NCBI GenBank assembly: GCA_017458085.1
Contig: JAFTGE010000102.1
Span: forward strand, 1 to 46,760
Direction of reading: 5' to 3'
DNA from: Oscillospiraceae bacterium
GTDB taxonomy: Bacteria; Bacillota; Clostridia; Oscillospirales; Oscillospiraceae
Length of the DNA: 46,760 nt
This document shows positions 43,739 to 46,760 of this stretch, in pieces. The notes beneath the pieces are model-generated. The model had not been told where the DNA came from. It made no database searches and saw only the letters and a list, made by a program, of their open reading frames with translations. The first letter of the stretch is position 1. Each line of letters opens with the position of its first letter. The position numbers and the translations under genes are program-made.

Positions 43739-46657
43739 TTAATAGTATTGTTCCACATATTCATATGCCTTTTTGAAAACATCTGGATCCTTGATGCGAT
43801 ACTTATACATGATAATATCTCGAAGATTTCTGCTGACATCCGTTCTTCCCGTACGGACATTCTGCCAACCGGGGAAACGGACGATCTTAACAATGCCGTC
43901 GATATCGTTTACGATGCGTTCAACGATGACCGGAGTATTCTCATTTCGCACACTTTGGAACAGCTCTGTCAAGGCCGCTTTTCCTCTAACTGTCGGGTCA
44001 TCGGGTATGACCGGCGCTTGTTTAATCATCTGGGCAGCATCCTTAGCCAAGGCGAGCAACGCTTTCAGAAACTGGATACTGGTCAGCAACCCGGCTTCGT
44101 GCTCTTCCCGGAGCTTTTCCATGCGTTCACCGAGAGCGACGAACCGCGGGTCATCACGATGGTTCATAATGATAGCGGCCAGATCAATTTCAACTTTCCG
44201 GCATCTCTTATCGGGGAGCGCCTCTCCCGAGATAAACTTCTCAATGATTTTCGCGTCCATGGCAAGAACATCTTCTTCCTGATCTACGCCGATTACGGAG
44301 ATGTTCTCATGCACGAGCTGCAGCGTCTTCGGACCGAGCGCCGCCCAGATCAGCTTGCCGCGTTCATCGGTGGGACGGATCGAATCATATACCTTAGACA
44401 GCCATTTGTATTCCACTTTATAGGGATTCAGGCAAGCGTCCGGGGAGAGAGCATTCCACACCCGGTTCAGTGCACGGTAATTCGCGCCAAAGGCATCTTT
44501 CGTTGTGTCATCCGGAAGGCAATCCTGCGCCGCAACCAGACCCTCCCAATCGTCACGGGTCCGGTCAACACCAGGGAAGAACGCTATACACGCCTCCACC
44601 ATCTCCGGGACTTTGCCTTTTACGCTCTCAATATTGGAAATGACCTTTTCCACGGACTCAGAGTCAAAGAACAGCGCCTTGGCAACATTATCGAAGATAC
44701 CGATATAGTCTACGATCAAGCCGTAAGTCTTGTCCTGATTGAAGACACGATTTGTTCGGCAAATCGCCTGAAGGAGCGTATGATCCTTCATCGGCTTGTC
44801 CAGATACATGGTCTGAAGGATCGGCGCGTCAAACCCGGTCAGCAGTTTACTGGTGACAATAACGATTTGCAGAGGATTGGTTGGATCGCGGAAGTCATCC
44901 AGCACCTTCGCCTCTTCGTCACGGCTCCGACGCCACCTCTTATATTCATCTGCTTTATCATTGTTGGTATCCATGACGATGGTGGAGATCGTCTCGCCAA
45001 GCAGCCGGTCCAGCTCGTTTTTATACAGGACACAGCACTCGCGGTCATAGCAAACGACTTGCGCCTTGAATCCGTTGGGATTGACTTTGGTCATAAAGTG
45101 CTCAGCAATGTGCTCGCAGACCGCGCGGATACGATTCGGGTCCTTCATAATGGCAGACATGCGCACACGCTGTGCGACCTTAGAGCGTTCTTCCTCCGTG
45201 AGATCTGCCAGATCCGCCAACTGTTTGAACGCCTCGTCAATTGCTTCCTGGTCGACATGGAGCTTTACGGGAACCGGCTCAAAGTGCAGGGGCAAGGTTG
45301 CCTTATCAAAAACAGAGTCCGCAAAAGAGTAACGGCTCATATAGCCAGTGCGATCCTCCGCTGCGCCAAAGGTGGCAAAGGTGTTCTTGTCCAGTTTGTT
45401 GATGGGAGTACCGGTCAGACCAAAGAAAAACGCATTGGGCAAAGCCATGCGCATCCGCGCACCCAGGTCGCCTTCCTGCGTGCGGTGCGCCTCGTCCACC
45501 ATGACAATGATGTTGTCCCGGTAATTGACCGGCTCTGTGATCTTGGCAAATTCAAATATCTTTGTGATGATGACTTTCCGCGTGTCCGCCTTCAGTAAGC
45601 GTGTGAGCTCCGCGTTGGTATCAGCAGGAACGAGGTTCGGCACATCGGCCATGCAGAAAGTACCGAAGATCTGACCGCTCAGATCGATACGGTCGTTCAC
45701 GATGATGACCGTTGGCGCGTTCAGTTCCTTCATCATGCGAAGCTTCTGCGCGGCGAACACCATCAGCAGAGACTTGCCGCTGCCCTGAAAGTGCCAGATC
45801 AAGCCTTTCTTGGGATAACCGGCTTTGACGCGGTTAACAATGAGATTGGCACCCTCATACTGCTGGTAGCGGCAGACCACCTTGATCTTTCGGTTGTGCT
45901 TGTCCGTAGAAAACAGCGTGAAGTACCGGAACAAATCCAAAATGACTGCCTTTCGGGTGATGGAGCCGGCGCTCTTCTGAACCTTGGCAAAATCGCCCTC
46001 TTCATGTGGAATGTCCGCAAACCACGGTCCCCACAAGGTAACAGGGGCATTAATGGCGCCATAACGGAAGCACTTGCCCTCGGTAGCAAAGTTGAAGATG
46101 TTGGTCACAAACATCTCCGGGATCGACTTCCCGTAATTGAGAATGTCTTCGGCACCGTCTATCCAGCTGATAGCGGGCCGGACCGGGGATTTCATTTCGC
46201 CGATCGCCACGGGGAAGCCGTTGATCAGAAGAACTACATCCAGCCGCTTTCCGCCAACCGCCTGCGGATAGACCCACTGATTCGTTACAACGAAACGGTT
46301 GTTTTCCGGATTGTCATAGTCGAAGAAGCGGATGCTGATCGACCTCCCGTCCTTGTCAAACGGGAAGCTGTTTTCTTCAAATACGAGCTTCTTGAAGCGC
46401 TCGTTCTGTGTCACCAGATCGTGCGGACGAACCGTAGAAATCAGCGCGCGAAGCTTATAGATCACCGTGTCGGCATGAGCGGGATTCTCCGCAATGCAGG
46501 GATTAAAACGGATCAGAGCGTCCCGCAGGTGGGATTCCACCATGACATCTGTCTCGGACCGCGGCAACTCCGCAGCGGGTATGTATTCCCAGCCGTTTTG
46601 CTGGAGGGTATGGATGATCATATCCTCCACGTTTTGTTCACTAAAACTACTCGGCAT
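43739..46657 (-). CDS. hsdR: Type I restriction endonuclease subunit R
   Basis: A 972-residue motor-nuclease subunit. The N-terminal nuclease domain has the PD-(D/E)xK residues in DVVLLINGFPVAIGEMKSP (near 160-180). The SF2 translocase motifs follow: GSGKSLLM (near 290), VMVDEAHRTQEGD (near 384), FGLTGTPI, LLTGFDAPILQ and QAICRTNR. ATG 46657 follows GGAGGAAAG by 8 nt. hsdM and hsdS, needed for cleavage, are not in the window; they may lie to the right. It is transcribed from its own promoter region (46686-46698 palindrome) towards the broken AlbA-type gene. Confidence 0.93.
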   Translation of the reverse strand: MPSSFSEQNVEDMIIHTLQQNGWEYIPAAELPRSETDVMVESHLRDALIRFNPCIAENPAHADTVIYKLRALISTVRPHDLVTQNERFKKLVFEENSFPFDKDGRSISIRFFDYDNPENNRFVVTNQWVYPQAVGGKRLDVVLLINGFPVAIGEMKSPVRPAISWIDGAEDILNYGKSIPEMFVTNIFNFATEGKCFRYGAINAPVTLWGPWFADIPHEEGDFAKVQKSAGSITRKAVILDLFRYFTLFSTDKHNRKIKVVCRYQQYEGANLIVNRVKAGYPKKGLIWHFQGSGKSLLMVFAAQKLRMMKELNAPTVIIVNDRIDLSGQIFGTFCMADVPNLVPADTNAELTRLLKADTRKVIITKIFEFAKITEPVNYRDNIIVMVDEAHRTQEGDLGARMRMALPNAFFFGLTGTPINKLDKNTFATFGAAEDRTGYMSRYSFADSVFDKATLPLHFEPVPVKLHVDQEAIDEAFKQLADLADLTEEERSKVAQRVRMSAIMKDPNRIRAVCEHIAEHFMTKVNPNGFKAQVVCYDRECCVLYKNELDRLLGETISTIVMDTNNDKADEYKRWRRSRDEEAKVLDDFRDPTNPLQIVIVTSKLLTGFDAPILQTMYLDKPMKDHTLLQAICRTNRVFNQDKTYGLIVDYIGIFDNVAKALFFDSESVEKVISNIESVKGKVPEMVEACIAFFPGVDRTRDDWEGLVAAQDCLPDDTTKDAFGANYRALNRVWNALSPDACLNPYKVEYKWLSKVYDSIRPTDERGKLIWAALGPKTLQLVHENISVIGVDQEEDVLAMDAKIIEKFISGEALPDKRCRKVEIDLAAIIMNHRDDPRFVALGERMEKLREEHEAGLLTSIQFLKALLALAKDAAQMIKQAPVIPDDPTVRGKAALTELFQSVRNENTPVIVERIVNDIDGIVKIVRFPGWQNVRTGRTDVSRNLRDIIMYKYRIKDPDVFKKAYEYVEQYY

Positions 46658-46685
46658 TTTTCTTTCCTCCGTGTATCTGTAGTGA

Positions 46686-46698
46686 TTGTATCATACAA
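46686..46698 (-). promoter_or_regulatory. Palindrome in the hsdR promoter region
   Basis: TTGTAT-C-ATACAA, a perfect 13-bp palindrome that includes a possible TACAAT -10 box on the minus strand, about 30 nt upstream of the hsdR start. Possible operator; no good -35 box is seen. Confidence 0.4.
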
Positions 46699-46760
46699 GA
46701 ACTGAGCTCCGAAATGGTCGCTTGGTAGTTGACAAATTTTGATTTATCGCTCTGTTGGAC

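Larger units (their letters stand above)
40348..46760. mobile_element. Left end of a genomic island inserted in sigG
   Basis: From the sigG break rightwards the base composition drops and the genes change to accessory types: a 187-residue unknown protein, a DUF6061-like protein, phased repeats, a broken AlbA_2-type gene and a type I restriction subunit. No integrase or second att site is in the window, so the right end and the recombinase lie beyond 46760. Boundaries and mobility are inferred. Confidence 0.65.

Noticed and set aside
43748..45598. 616-codon plus-strand frame opposite hsdR
   Set aside because: Antisense of the conserved helicase domains; no start signals.

Overview
The window is chromosomal DNA from a spore-former-type Clostridia bacterium, most likely Oscillospiraceae (Clostridial cluster IV). 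The evidence is a GC-rich coding style over positions 1-40,350, a gram-positive PolC replicase, ribonuclease Y, a fatty-acid kinase set (FakA, DegV, Asp23), an isoprenoid/translation operon and the sporulation genes spoIIGA-sigE plus a sigG start. The assignment rests on gene content and protein character, since no searches were possible.

Positions 1-1,000 hold a MITE-like repeat, an Arc-type ribbon-helix-helix regulator, a 56-residue protein and a 27-residue microprotein. Positions 1,050-8,231 carry an AraC regulator divergent from a DAACS symporter, rny, a CPA2 antiporter and an inositol-monophosphatase-like enzyme. Positions 8,287-11,487 carry fakA and asp23 (minus) and a degV/fakB-like gene (plus). 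Positions 11,667-16,783 carry a two-component system divergent from a GPH sugar symporter / PIG-L deacetylase pair. Positions 17,000-22,555 hold a phosphoribosyltransferase, an HtrA-like protease and an autoregulated GntR/ABC operon of the Ytr type.

Positions 22,694-33,647 (minus) form one long operon, read right to left: EamA-type transporter, pyrH, frr, uppS, an AlkD-like gene, dxr, rseP, ispG, polC. The AlkD-like gene sits where cdsA usually lies. Positions 33,818-37,553 (plus) carry spoIIGA, sigE, pgi and a HAD phosphatase. Then come a lone E2-type acyltransferase fold whose catalytic His is Glu, a DtxR-type regulator and a FolT-type S component.

The most striking feature is at 40,072. 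A sigG gene with a good sigma-F-type promoter runs for about 92 recognisable codons and then breaks off inside the conserved FSTYAVPMIIGE stretch of region 2. From there to the right end the DNA is visibly more AT-rich and island-like: an unrecognised 187-residue protein, a small DUF6061-like protein, helically phased CTTGC repeats, an AlbA_2/Schlafen-type gene broken by an in-frame TAG, and a type I restriction HsdR. The rest of sigG is not in the window. This looks like the left end of an element inserted in sigG, comparable in layout to the skin element in sigK. Whether it excises during sporulation or has simply destroyed the gene cannot be decided from this window.
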